In this document: one piece after another, positions 1 through 10,815 of the stretch
How the letters are laid out: each line of letters starts with the position of its first letter
How positions within the stretch are numbered: position 1 is the first letter of the stretch
Assembly: GCF_023343835.1 (NCBI RefSeq)
Contig: NC_064438.1
Coordinates: forward strand, 59,358,578-59,422,577
DNA length: 64,000 nt
Direction: 5' to 3'
DNA from: Lagopus muta
Lineage: Eukaryota > Chordata > Aves > Galliformes > Phasianidae
The notes under the pieces: generated by a model
What the model saw: the letters and a program-made list of their open reading frames with translations, nothing else
Database searches by the model: none
What the model was told of the DNA's origin: nothing
Position numbers and translations under genes: made by a program

Positions 1-172
1 CCCAGGTCTTACTCCCTGTAGGCACCACAGACTTCATTACACCCTTCTAAATGACAGGATGATTTGGCAGCTAAGACAGCTGTCACTGAAATCTGTGCCT
101 CTGATCCACAGCAGGGCACTGGGCTCCTCTGGCTAGTCTGGATCTCAGAATGTCCACCTATAACTGCAGTAA

Positions 173-342
173 GGCCACAGCACAGGCTGTCCAGAGAAGC
201 TGTGGATGCCCCACGCCTGGAGGTGTCCAAGGATGGTCGGGATGGGGCTCTGGGCAGCCTGGTCTACTGAGAGATGTTCCTGTTAGAACTGGATGACGAT
301 TAGGAGCCCTTCCAACCCAAACCATTCTATGATTCATGATTC
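173..342 (+). repeat. CR1 LINE fragment, 3' end
   Basis: A 5'-truncated CR1 retrotransposon copy in plus orientation. The stretch reads as the usual CR1 end: a pyrimidine-poor segment with GTGGATGCCCCA, then GGGCAGCCTGGTCTA, then CCCTTCCAACCCAAACC and the terminal ATTCTATGATTC motif repeated imperfectly at 327-342. CR1 elements end in short tandem octamers instead of poly-A, which is what is seen here. The copy has drifted from the consensus, so it is not a recent insertion. It may extend left of 173 in a more decayed form. Confidence 0.85.
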
Positions 343-3300
343 ACAAGCCTGTCCCTGGGCATCAGGGGACCAAACACCAGACTCGAGACCTTGTCTGAAA
401 ATCGTGCATTTAACTTCTCCATGGCCCATTTCAACATCTATAGACACCAATTGCTCTCAATTCCCCTACAGCTTTTCTTAGTCCCCCAAGAACCACAAGC
501 AAAAGATGCCACAGAAAATTACCGTTACTACTATTTCATCACAGGCTGAAGGCCAGTCGGACAGCCACTGCCATTGTCACTGCAACCCACGGAGGGGATC
601 CTGTTTCTTTTCTGGGGGCACATCAAAGGTGTCCAACCATCTTCAGGAGCCCTACTGGAACCAGAGAAATGCATACATGGACACAGAATCACCAGTGCAA
701 CCACTTATGCAGCAGTTAACTGGGAATATTTGCAACAGCCTGGAACTGGGGCACCATCTTTTACCCCGGGTCTTTAATGCCAGTTCCAAAACTCCACCTG
801 GACAGCAGTTACTGCCGCCCCACAACATGCGGTGAGATCAGCCCCTCCAGCAGCCATTACTTCCTGGCGCTTCCTTTGGGGCAGCATGCAGCACAGCTCC
901 CACTCGCCCAGACCTCAGGAGCTGACAGATAGCAAACCCGGGCAGGAGAATCCCATGCTCCTGTCCTGCCGCTGTGCACGAGGGGTGGCGCCGGCAGAAG
1001 CAGCGCTGAAGAACAGGGGCTGGCTGCCTGGACCTCTGCACAGCTGCAACAGACAAGAAGGGGCTTCTTCCAGAGCTTGTTTCCAGAATGATGTCTCAAA
1101 CTTTGGAGTACCAGAAGGTATACCTGATTAATCAGAAGCAAATCTTCCCATTTCACTGCAAGGTACACAATTATTTTATATATATTTATGGAGGGAACGG
1201 CTCACTTTTAAGCAACAAAAGCCAGTAGTGGTTTGGATTTGGCCTTAGAGGCCTGAGCATGTCTCCAGTACTGCTGCGGTTCAACCGTATTTCTTTTCGC
1301 TCTCCATCTGCACCAACAACATGCTTTTACTTCCAAAGCATTACAGGTAACTACTTCAAGAACAATTTTTATTTTGAACACACACATCTCCTAGCATAAA
1401 ACTCATCAAATAGTGTCAGCAAGCACATTTTAATAGCATAATGTTGGAAAGTAATTTTACTACTAGCTAAGAGTCTGGAGTCTGCAGAGGATATATTTAG
1501 ATGCATATAAATAGACAACAGTCAGTGATGTCTGGTCAAAGGAGTACAGATCTTTCCTAATGCATGGAATTTGCCTGGCCCCAAACGCTGCAACAGCACT
1601 TAGACAAGCCTTTTCTACTTGGCTCAAATTCTGCCAGGCCTGTTAATAACAAAGCTATTAGCATGATTTTCTGGATGGGTTGCTTGCTCAGAGAATACTC
1701 AAAGATTGTTCTATTAAACTAGACCCGTTAGCACATCTGAAAGCACAGGAAATATTGATCAACAATGGAAAGCCATTAGCTCTCCAGCACTTGACATATC
1801 CCCATGTGCCCCAACAGATGGACAAGCTCTCCAGCTACCTTTGGGCATCCATCATTCGCTGCTTGCAGGCACCTTTGCTTGCCAAGACCACACCAATGGG
1901 AACACCATCCCTATCTTTTCAACTTTTTTGGGAAAAAAATGTTCCTCCACTGCAGTGGGAGCAGCTCACAGGTTTGTCCGGGGAAGCTCTGTTCCCTTCT
2001 TTCTGTGCTGTTCGGACACATTTCTTTTTGGGTTCCCACCTCTTTTGTCCCAAATACCTCATCATTCTCATTCTTGGGCTGGACAGACAACACCTTATCC
2101 TCCTTCCTCTGCCTTATAGCCAATGCCTACCACGGTTCATGACAATACAGCCGAATAGAAGCCTCTTCAGACAAAAGAGTTGCACAAACAATTCAAAGCC
2201 AACACCTAGGAAACCATCTGAGTAACACTGCACCTCCCTGAGCATAAACAAAAGACGAGATTGGTGAGCCCAAGGAGTCCATTCCTGGACTCATGTAGGT
2301 TTTAGTAAGCCACAAAACTGGTAGTCCAGCTCAGCTTCAAACTCATACTAGATGCCTCAAATAGCCAGGATTTATTTCCACTGACTGCACTGCCATGATA
2401 AAACTGGTAAGTGCTCTTTCTGACAGAAGAAAAGCAAGTTAATATGCCATGGGAAGCTTCTTAGTAAGGTTTGTGACTGGAGGCCTAGCTGGCAAGCTCG
2501 GGTGTGCATTTTGATACAGTCTTAATGCATTTATTATGCATTTAAACAAATGCATAATCCCTTGAGTACAGTTTATATTTAGAAATGTAGATCTGAAAGG
2601 TGTTCGGGCACTGAGAGCATTCAGTTTCTGGTATGGTTCTTCCTGCAAAACTGAACCTGACTCCCAGACCTACAGAGAGGAATCGCTGCTCCATGTTTTG
2701 GAGCACAGCAGCTCTGCCCCACCAAGACAGATTTCAGCAGAACCACGCAGCAGTGGGCTGACACCAAGGGGAGACCCACACACAGCCCACAGCCCCAGGG
2801 GATGACTCCAAGCTAATGGAAGCAGGCAGAGGCCCCACCACACCACGAGGCACAACGGCCCCAGCAGCCCGGGGCACTGCGCTCCAGCATGGCTGCAGCC
2901 AGGATGCGTGCTGCCAGAACCAGCCCAGCCCTCCCAAGGGAGCAGCAGCCCTCAGACATATGGCTATCCCCAAAAGGCTCCAGTGGCCCAGGCAGGATCC
3001 AACCATCCCACTGCTTTGTTGTCCGGCGACCTTCACTTGAGAAGGACTGGATGTGCAGCATTCAGCCAAGGATTCTCAGAAGGAATGAGCGGACACCACC
3101 TTACTCTGGGGAATGTAAATGTGGATGGGAAAGATCAGTAACCAACAGCACGATGAGCAAGGCATACGTGTCCTGGGCTGCCCAGTTCCATGGGAGTCAG
3201 CCAGCGATCAGTCAGGGACAGCTCCAGCTAGAGGCTCCCAGCTTTCCCCTCCTCAGTTTGGGGGCTGGTCAGCTGATGTTCACACCTGCAGCTAAAGCCA

Positions 3301-3829
3301 ACACACCCTCCTGTTCCAGATGCTCAATGCAATGAAAAGTGCCTTCCCTGGAGACATGACAGACCAGGCTAGAGAGAGAAGACAACGGCGCAGGAGAGGA
3401 AATACTGCTGCCCTGTATCGCAGAAGAAAATGACAGAGGGCAGTGGCAGTGGGCTGCAGACGCTGTGCCGATGCCAAGCCAGTGCCTGGCAAGGAGCAAC
3501 ACCAGAAGGGGCTCTGTGACAGCTTCTCGCCCGCCTCTGCCGGTGCTCCCCAGATGTGGCAGCACAGAACTGCTCCTCCGTGCAGCTGCCCTCCATGGCC
3601 CCTTCCTCAGCCGCGGCTGATCCCCGCAGTCAGGAGGTTTGTTTGTTCCCGACATCAACATGGCTGCAAGGTTTCGGCTGGCTCCTCAACAACTGCTGTG
3701 CTGTCTCCCCTAACGGGAGCCATCCACCAGAAAAAAAAATAAGGCTGACTGCGTCCTACATTTGCTTTCCCGCAGACTAGGAGCGCTCACTACACACGAG
3801 AAGGAGGGGAGGGGAAGGGACGGCACTGA
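343..3829. other. No supported gene; unique non-coding sequence
   Basis: No repeat, RNA gene or convincing exon was recognised here. The longest open frame (1680-2225, plus, about 180 codons) has no recognisable domain or signal peptide. It overlaps open frames in the two other plus frames, and its composition is like its surroundings. G+C rises from about 2.7 kb toward the CpG island. The reverse strand from about 3.7 kb is stop-poor only because of this GC content. Confidence 0.6.
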
Positions 3830-5790
3830 ATACAAATCCCGGGATCCCGGGGACAAGCGGCAGCCTCCCAGGGAAGAGGCGCAACGAGAGAGGCGCGTGC
3901 CGGGGCGAGGGCAGCAGGACGGCGCGGCGGACGAGAGCATCCCGCGGCGAGGGCAGGCGGGAGGAGGGAGCCGGGATCTGCAGCTCTCTGCGCCCAGTCC
4001 CTTCCCTGCGGAGGAGCTCAGCACCCCCCGCAGCCGGAGGAGCCGAGCCAGGCCCCACGGGGAGCGCCCGGGAGGGCTGCGGGCACGGCCCCGGCAGCAC
4101 AGGGCTCGGGCTACACCTCGCAGCCCCGGCCCGGCCCGGCGGTGCCGGCGCTCCCCAGGCGGCGGCAGCACCGCGCCACGGCGCGGAGGGGGCGGCGGCC
4201 GCCGCGGCATCCGCGGCCCTGCAGCACCCCCAGCCGCGGGCGGCCGCCGGCGCCGTCCCGCGGGCAGCGATGGGAGCGCGGCCCGGCCCGGCCCGGCTTG
4301 GGGCGCCCACCCCGCCCGCGCCCCGCGCGGCTCCGCGGTCGCCGTCGCCCTCCCGGGAGGGGCGTCCCAGGCGCCGGCGGCGGCCCCGTCCCGACGCGGG
4401 GCGAACCCCGCACGGAGCCGGGCGGGACCCCGCCGCTGCCGCCCTCCCGCGCCCCTTCCCCCATGAATAAGTAACGGTGGCTGCAATGCGGCGGGAGCCG
4501 GGCACGGCCGCCGGCTCCGCGATTACCTGGTGCCTCTCGGGGAAAGACGGCGTCCGGAGCGCTTCCCCTGCGGCGGCGGCCGCGGCCGGGCTCCGGCGGG
4601 GCTTCAGACTCTCGCGGCAGGCAGGCTGGCCGCCTCTCTGCCCTGTGCCATCGCTCAGCAGCCGCATCCTAGAGCGGCTCCGCGGCGGCGGCTGCCGGCG
4701 GCCGGGGCGGGCAGGGCAGCCCGCGCGGACGGCCCCATGGAGCGCGGCGGCTGGGCTCCGGCTCCGGCGCGGGCAGCGGCAGCGCACATGCACACACGCA
4801 CACACCGCGCCGGGCGGGCGGGAGGCGGGGGGACGGCGCGGGCGCGGGGCACGCAGCGGCGCAGCCCTCCGAGCCCGCTCGCATCGCCCCGCCGCGGGCA
4901 GCCCGCGCCGCTCCGCTCCGCGCCCGCCGACCTCGCGGTGGAGCCGAGCCAGGCGAATCCTCGCCGAGCGATGCTTCTCCGCGCCTCGCTGCGGAACGCC
5001 GCGCGCCGGGGCGGGGGGCGCGGAGCCTCCCCGGGGGGCAGCTACGGCGCGGCGGCCGCGCGGCGCGCAGGGGCAACGGGCGGCAGGGCCATGCGGCTCC
5101 GCGCCGCTCCGCGCCGGGCGCGCTCAGGCGGAGCAGCCGCGGCGCCGCGCGATGCGGTGGGGCAGGGCGGGGTGCTCGGCGCCGGCGGCCCGGCCCTTCG
5201 CTGCGCCCATCCTCCGCGCCGCGCGCTGCCGCCCGGCCCCGGCCCCCGCCAGCGGCGCCGCGCTGCAGCACGGAGGCGGCCGCCGCCTCCCCCGCGCCGC
5301 GCCGCCGCGCCGGGGCGGGCCGCGGGAGCCGGGCGCTCCCCGCCCCGCCGCACGCACGGCTGAGCCGCAGCCGCCCGACCGCGCGCAGACGTGCCGCGGG
5401 CCGGGCACCGCGCCGCCGGGCGGGGCAGCGCCGAGCGGGAGCCCGGACGGACGCGCTGCCGGCCGGCCGCTGCTCGGGTCGGGCTGCGGGAGGGGCGCGG
5501 GACCCCCGGCTCCGTCGGGCGGCGGTGCGGAGCGCCGCAGGAGGCGTGCGGGCTGCGCGACTGCGGGTGCGCGAGGAGCGCAGCGGAGAGGACTGCTGCA
5601 ACCGCTCGGGAAGGCGTTTGGGTTTCGAGCGGCTTTTCCGGTGAGGGTACCGGCAGAAGCGGCTGCGGCGCCAGGAGGAGCGACGCGCGGATTCGAGGCG
5701 GCGTTGGAAGCCGAGCGCGGAGCGGAGCGGGCTCCTGCCGGCTCGGCCCCGGCCCCGACACGCGGCTGCGTGGAGGAGATGAGCCCGAGA
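3830..5790. promoter_or_regulatory. Large CpG island, probable promoter and first exon
   Basis: About 2 kb of very GC-rich sequence with dense CpG dinucleotides stands out sharply from the AT-leaning flanks. It contains many GGGCGG/CCGCCC boxes (Sp1/KLF type) and no obvious TATA box, as is typical of vertebrate CpG-island promoters. Possible exon ends inside it are, on plus, TTTTCCG followed by GTGAGGG at 5640/5641. On minus, a CAG followed by GTAATC near 4527 ends an open frame that begins at an ATG near 4667 with A at -3 (start MRLLSDGTGQRGG). Either or both could mark a first exon, so transcription could run either way. All six frames are open for long distances here because stop codons are rare at this GC content, so the 100-440 codon frames are not evidence of coding. 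The gene cannot be named. Confidence 0.85.
4784..4807. repeat. Short CA-rich microsatellite inside the CpG island
   Basis: An imperfect run of alternating CA with GCAC interruptions lies in the middle of the CpG island. It is short and of no evident function, though alternating purine-pyrimidine tracts next to GC-rich DNA can adopt Z-form. Confidence 0.6.
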
Positions 5791-7347
5791 CGGAAATAAG
5801 AGGTTGGGTTGTCTCTGGGGTCAATAAATTCGGGAGACTTCAGGGTTTTAGAGGTTGTTACCTGTCTCCAGGGATCCTAACAGAGTGTGCATCTCTGACA
5901 TTTTGAAACCTTTGTCCAGCTTTCTGAGAAAATGACAGCGATGTCAGAGCACGGTGTGCCGAGCACCGCGACAAACACTGCCTGCAGAGCCCAGGAGAGG
6001 AGCCGCTGTACGTCGCCAATCTGCAGCAACCCTGTGCCTGGAAGGAGGCCCTTCACCACTGGCCACGAACCCCGGCCCCTCGGCCGCCTTCCTGCAAGGA
6101 CAGCAGTGGCTGCTGCTCGGCTGGCGCTATCCCTGCTTCCATGCTGCCTGCAGCCGGAGCAGCGCGGGGCCAGGATTGCTGTGTGGCATGTGGGGCACAG
6201 CCCGTCCTTGTGCTAGGGAAGCCAGGGTGGATGCAGCGCTTTCAGATACGTTGTGTCGGGCATTGTGCTGGGCACGCACGTGGGGGGAGCGCTGCTCCAG
6301 AAGAGGAGAGTGCAGTGTCACTCCTCACTCCTTGCTCCAGGAGACCTTCCTGCCTTGGGATCCGGCACCTGGGGTCAATGTGAGCGTGGAAAGGGAGTGC
6401 GGCTGTGCTCCCAAGGCCCATCTCTGTGCAGCCTGAGGACGCAGTTCTTGCAACCTCTAAGGGGAAAAGGAGCTCTGTTTCAAGATCTTCACTTCAGCTT
6501 GTGTCTGTGGCCCATCAAAGACTGCCCCTCCCAGAGCAGTGGCTGCCTCTGCCCTACCAGCAACCACTGCCTGGGGCTGGCAACCAGGCTTGGCATTCAG
6601 GGCAGCTCTCTATCTATCATTAAGCCCCAGCGTATGCTCCATGGATCAGGCTCAAGCTGTTATAGGGGCAGAGAGGCCCAAGTGCTGAAGGAAGAGAGTG
6701 ACCGACTCCTCTGCTCTCCTAAGGGAAAGGCCATAGCAGAAAGTTGGCTTGGTGAGGGTTTTCTTGTACATCTCTAATTTTCAGTTCCGTCATTGCTCTC
6801 CTTTAGAACTGGAGGGAGTGTGTGCAGTGTTCCTCAGTCCCATGCCCAGCCCTGCTCAGCCTTAGCAGCATGCTCCCCGGAGGGAGCAAACAGACAGGAA
6901 GGCGCTCTGTGGTAATGCATCTGCAGTCTTGGCTGACCTCTGCCACATGAGACAGCCTCCTCGAGCCTCTCGTTCCCAGCATTTGCTGCCTTGGCACTCC
7001 GTTCTGGCCCAGGAGCAGCGGGACTGGCATGGGGGCAGTGCCAGCTGTGCACTGGTGCTAGGAAAGGAAGCAAACATTTGGGTATGACTTTCTTGGTGAG
7101 AAGAGAAGCTTGCTCTGAGTCAGACTCATACTGGAGGCTACCATCCAACACAAACACCAGGACTGGGTCAGACCCACGCTCTGAACTGCTCAGCCACTGT
7201 ACCCCCACTCCCACCCTTCCCCACGAGCCTTTGAGGGAGCTTTGTCTTACCTCAACCTTCAGGAATAGGATGAACGCCTTCTTTCTGGAAGAGTGAACGG
7301 CTCCTTAGCCTATATTCTCCCTTCATAGGCATCATTTAAAAATTATT
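5791..7347. other. No supported gene; flank of CpG island
   Basis: G+C falls off gradually. Open frames of 100-170 codons on plus (5954-6436, 6253-6777) overlap each other in different frames and lack recognisable motifs. TTG followed by GTGAGG (about 6753) and TTG followed by GTGAGA (about 7096) are possible splice donors but have no paired acceptor and frame. If the CpG island drives a plus-strand gene, this is likely intron 1. Confidence 0.55.
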
Positions 7348-7485
7348 TCATAGAATCATAGAATGGCTTGAGTTGGAGGGAACCATTAAAAGTCAGTCAT
7401 CCAGTCCACCTCCCCAGCAGAGCACAGGGACGCCCACAGCTGTGTCAGGAGCTCAGAGCCCATCCCTGACCTTGAGTGTCTGTCA
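7348..7485 (-). repeat. CR1 LINE fragment, 3' end
   Basis: A minus-oriented CR1 tail. It opens with TCATAGAATCATAGAATGG and continues through a degenerate copy of the internal segment containing GGGACGCCCACAGCTG. The wording of that segment matches the copies at 56.1 kb and 58.3 kb better than those at 8.9 or 37.1 kb, so at least two CR1 subfamilies are present in the window. Confidence 0.85.
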
Positions 7486-8089
7486 CTTTTTTGGCTGAAA
7501 TAAACATGGGAGTGTTTTACACCAAATAATACACAGAGCTGCTTTGCTGAACATTCTGACCCTAACTTGGGTTAGATGTAGGGCACAGTGCTGGGGGCTG
7601 CAGCTGGGTGCTGTGCCCATCGTGCTGCCCAACTGCTTCCTGCACCCCAGAGCCACCACTCAGGCACAGTGGCTGTTTGTCCCTCATCGCTTCACACCAT
7701 GACGCCACGCTGGCCTTGCAGCTGGAGAACGTGCCATCAGTTAGAAGAGCTGCCAAGCAGCTGGGCATGCAGGCACTTTTCTTGGGGAAAGAAAAGAGAG
7801 ATACTTTCCTAAAGTGTTGTGTGCAAGCTTGAGGAAGTGACAAATTAGGAAGACATCGTTCTGGATTGAGCAAAATGCTTTAAATTGAAAACAAAACAAA
7901 ACCACTTCGGAGCGCTAATTCAGTGTGCTGTGTACACACCCTAAAGGAGACCAGCAGCAGTGCAGGGTGGCAGTAACAGCAATGGATGGGCAGCTGCAAG
8001 GGTCTGAGACTTTAAAGCAAGAGGGAGCAAATGCTTCTTTTTATGAACGCGGCTCATCAAAAAGCGTTTGGGAACTGCGGTGTTTACTC
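7486..8089. other. No supported gene
   Basis: Unremarkable mixed-composition sequence. Nothing recognised on either strand. Confidence 0.5.
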
Positions 8090-8600
8090 GTCTTTACACG
8101 AAAGCTCAATGCCTCGGTGACGGAAATGGCAGCGCAGCGCTGCACGTTGCATGTCCTCCCCTGAGCTCCCGGGCGGTGCGAGCGCTGCGGGCACCGGGCT
8201 CAGGGATCGCTCCCTCCGGAGGCAGCAGCGCGGTACGCCGGGTTCCTTGGCGTTGGTTTCCCACGGCTTTAGGTTTTTTTTTCATTTTATTTTATGTTCT
8301 GCCGTCTGTAAGATGGGGGAGCTGTTGCACTGCACAAGGGCCGCACGAGCGGCTCCTCCCGGTTCCGAGCGGTGAGAGCCTCCCGGGCGGGGCTCAGCGA
8401 TCCGCCACCGGCAATGGCCCTGCGAGAGCCGTGCGGGAGCCCGGCCTACGGAAGGATAAGCCGCTTCCTTAGTTAAATAGCCTTAGCGCTATCACAGGTG
8501 GGCTGGCGTTGCATGTCAGTCCACGGCACTGTGTTGGTGTGCGGCGGCGCAGACTCCTTTATTGCCGCGATGTGCTTCGCTGCCCGGAGATGGGGAGGCA
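8090..8600. promoter_or_regulatory. Secondary CpG-rich patch, possible alternative promoter
   Basis: CpG-dense sequence about 2.3 kb beyond the main island, split by a T-rich run at about 8273-8298. It carries a perfect GC box (GGGCGGGGC, 8385-8393) and a possible plus-strand splice donor (GAGCG followed by GTGAGA, 8371/8372). No open frame in it looks like protein. It could be an alternative first exon of the same transcription unit, an enhancer, or the shore of the main island. Confidence 0.5.
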
Positions 8601-8876
8601 GTCCGGTTCTCAGGTCAGCTTGGTTCCTCGGCTGAAACTAAGCCAGGTGAAACAGATGCTTGGTTGCTGACGTGCACCTTGGGCTTTTTAGTTTTTTAAT
8701 CTTTTAAAAATCTTTTCAATTTAGATTTGTATTTATGATTGCAGTATTGCACTGTTATAACACCTTTGCTTTCTGAGAAAGAAGTAAAATAAAGCACTGA
8801 CATCTTTTGGGTTGTTTTTTAAATCTCATCTGTGATAGAATGAAGATTTCTATCAATTCGCACCTGACTTTCAAAA

Positions 8877-9110
8877 TCATAGAATCAAAGAATCACAGAA
8901 TGCCCTGGGTTGCACAGGAGCACAGTGCTCATCCAGCTCCAACCCCCTGCTGTGTGCAGGTCGCCAACCAGCAGCCCAGGCTGCCCAGAGCCACATCCAG
9001 CCTGGCCTTGAATGCCTGCAGGGATGGGGCATCCACAGCCTCCTTGGGCAACCTGTGCCAGTGCCTCACCACCCTGTGTGTGAAAAAATGCCTGCATATG
9101 TATCTCAGCA
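8877..9110 (-). repeat. CR1 LINE fragment, 3' end, young-looking subfamily
   Basis: A minus-oriented CR1 copy opening with TCATAGAATCAAAGAATC. The first 200 bp are almost identical to the copy at 37,072 (only a handful of differences by eye), including the phrase GTGTGCAGGTCGCCAACCAG. Similarity fades after about 9060, where the sequence becomes a decayed or rearranged version of the CR1 body. Confidence 0.9.
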
Positions 9111-9189
9111 CTTTTTATTTTATAGATCCCAGCCAGCAGACCACCACTGGCAGAAGGCCTTCTGCTGGCTCAGCACCGTGACCCCAGCA

Positions 9190-9440
9190 CCATGCTGCAC
9201 GGGGGACAGGGAGGATGCAGAGGAATGCAGAGCGCCGCTCAAAGTGCCGCCAGCAGCCCTGGCCTCTTTCCAGCCTGCTCCCCACCAGGTGAGTGCACTC
9301 CTGCTGCATTCAGGCAGGCAGGTGCCAGGTGAGGAGCGCGTGGGGTGGGACGGGCTGCCAGCTGTAGTGCAGCGCCTCTGTCCCGCACCGCCGGGCCTGC
9401 AGCCACCTCTTTGTCTTGGAACAAAACCGAGCAGGTGAGT
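9190..9440 (+). other. Cluster of three strong 5' splice sites
   Basis: Within 150 bp there are three near-consensus plus-strand donors, CAG followed by GTGAGTGC (9288/9289), GTGAGGAG (9328/9329) and GTGAGTTA (9434/9435). The sequence upstream is GC-rich and has possible acceptors (CTCTTTCCAG at about 9273, GGGCCTGCAG at about 9402). No reading frame is favoured, so if used they would suit a non-coding 5' exon with alternative ends. They may also be chance. Confidence 0.3.
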
Positions 9441-10751
9441 TAAGGATGCACTCCACTGCCCATCTCCTCCTCCCTTCTTCTGGCAATGTTTAGCTGTGCC
9501 CTTGACAGTTACTAATGTGCTCCCTTTACACCTGTACTCTGTGTGTGTTATTGTTTGCTTGGTTGTTTTTATTTTTTAGTTCTTTCTTCTGCACATTCTT
9601 TCTTATGGAAGTTATATCTTCCTTGTGGAGTGACATCTCTTAGAAAGTAGCAAAGCCAGCATCACCACCCTGTGTGAATTGCTGAGCATGCTTGCTGCTT
9701 CTGGGGCAGCCAGGCGAAGGACTGGCTTACAGCATGAACTGAAAATCATTTGCTTGTTTCCCAGCTGCTAATTTAAGTGCTTACCTTAGGCCAAGACTTG
9801 CGTGGAGAAGGGTAATTCGAGCCACTTGCTCCATCTCCCTCCTGCATGTCCTGTCTGTTATACCCACCCAGTCAGCTGAAGGCTCTCAGTCAGCTGACAG
9901 GTGGGAGAACAAAGTACCATTCCTGCACACAAGTTAAAAAAAAAATCACTTCTTTAGTTTACAGTCTTTGTGTTGTTTGTGGTCACACTTTAAAGCCTAC
10001 AGAAGACCATCACTGGCATAACCACACTTCAGTGTCAAAGCTGCACCAAAGCGAGTCAACTGTTACTCCAAAATTTTACTCATGAGCACTGGCTGAGTCC
10101 AGTTCTGTCTGATGATTTTCTGACCGGAGAAGGGATGCAGGAAAAGGAACTAGGTAGAATGGCTGCTGGGCAGAAACATCCCAAACAAGTGGAAATGGAA
10201 AGATGCCAGGGTAACTAATATTGTCAGGAACTCGCCAGTGGAAAAAAATGCAGAGGCACACAGGCAAAAGAAGTCTTGTAATAATTCTTCAAAACAGAGG
10301 GAGCTGGAATCTGGCATGGATCCCCATAGCTTCCAAGCTTGTTCAATTAAAATCAACACTGAATGGGTTTTCTTTCGCTTCCATTACTCAAGCTGCGTTC
10401 TTCAAAGGGATGGCAAATGAGTGATATGCATATGAAAGAACCATGGAGTATGAAATTACAAAATGATACAGGGTTTGGATATTTGCACTTGGAGATATTA
10501 AATCTTCTGAAGGAAAATATTTGAGCAAATTGTGAATAAAGGACCCTACAGAGGAGGAAGGAAGAGCTGTGAGATAAATCTAATAAAGAAGAGACTATGC
10601 AATTTCCAAACACTCCTGAATTACTGAGTTTAGCCCCGACACGGTTTCCAGTGGAGGATTCGCTCCCATCTAGTCAGGCAGCATTTTAAAGCCCACTTGG
10701 GCCTATTTTTCTATTTGTGGCTGCCATGGGGCAGTCTATGTATGTCACAAA
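9441..10751. other. No supported gene
   Basis: AT-leaning sequence with no recognised repeat or exon. Confidence 0.5.
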
Positions 10752-10815
10752 TCAGAGCCGTGGGGTGGGAAGGGACCTCTGGAGCTCCCTCAGCCCAACC
10801 CCCTGCTGAAGCCCA
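10752..10815 (-). repeat. CR1 LINE tail fragment, decayed
   Basis: A short minus-oriented remnant reading GGTGGGAAGGGACCTCTGGA followed by CCCAACCCCCTGCTGAAGC. This matches the CR1 segment just inside the tail. The terminal octamers are no longer recognisable. Confidence 0.65.

Noticed and set aside
1680-2225. A 181-codon plus-strand frame
   Set aside because: No domain, no splice context, a non-ATG start, and overlapping open frames on both strands; no coding signal beyond length.
3710-5906. Open frames up to 440 codons in all frames of the CpG island
   Set aside because: GC-rich DNA has few stop codons. Frames overlap on both strands and encode only Arg/Ala/Pro/Gly-rich low-complexity sequence.
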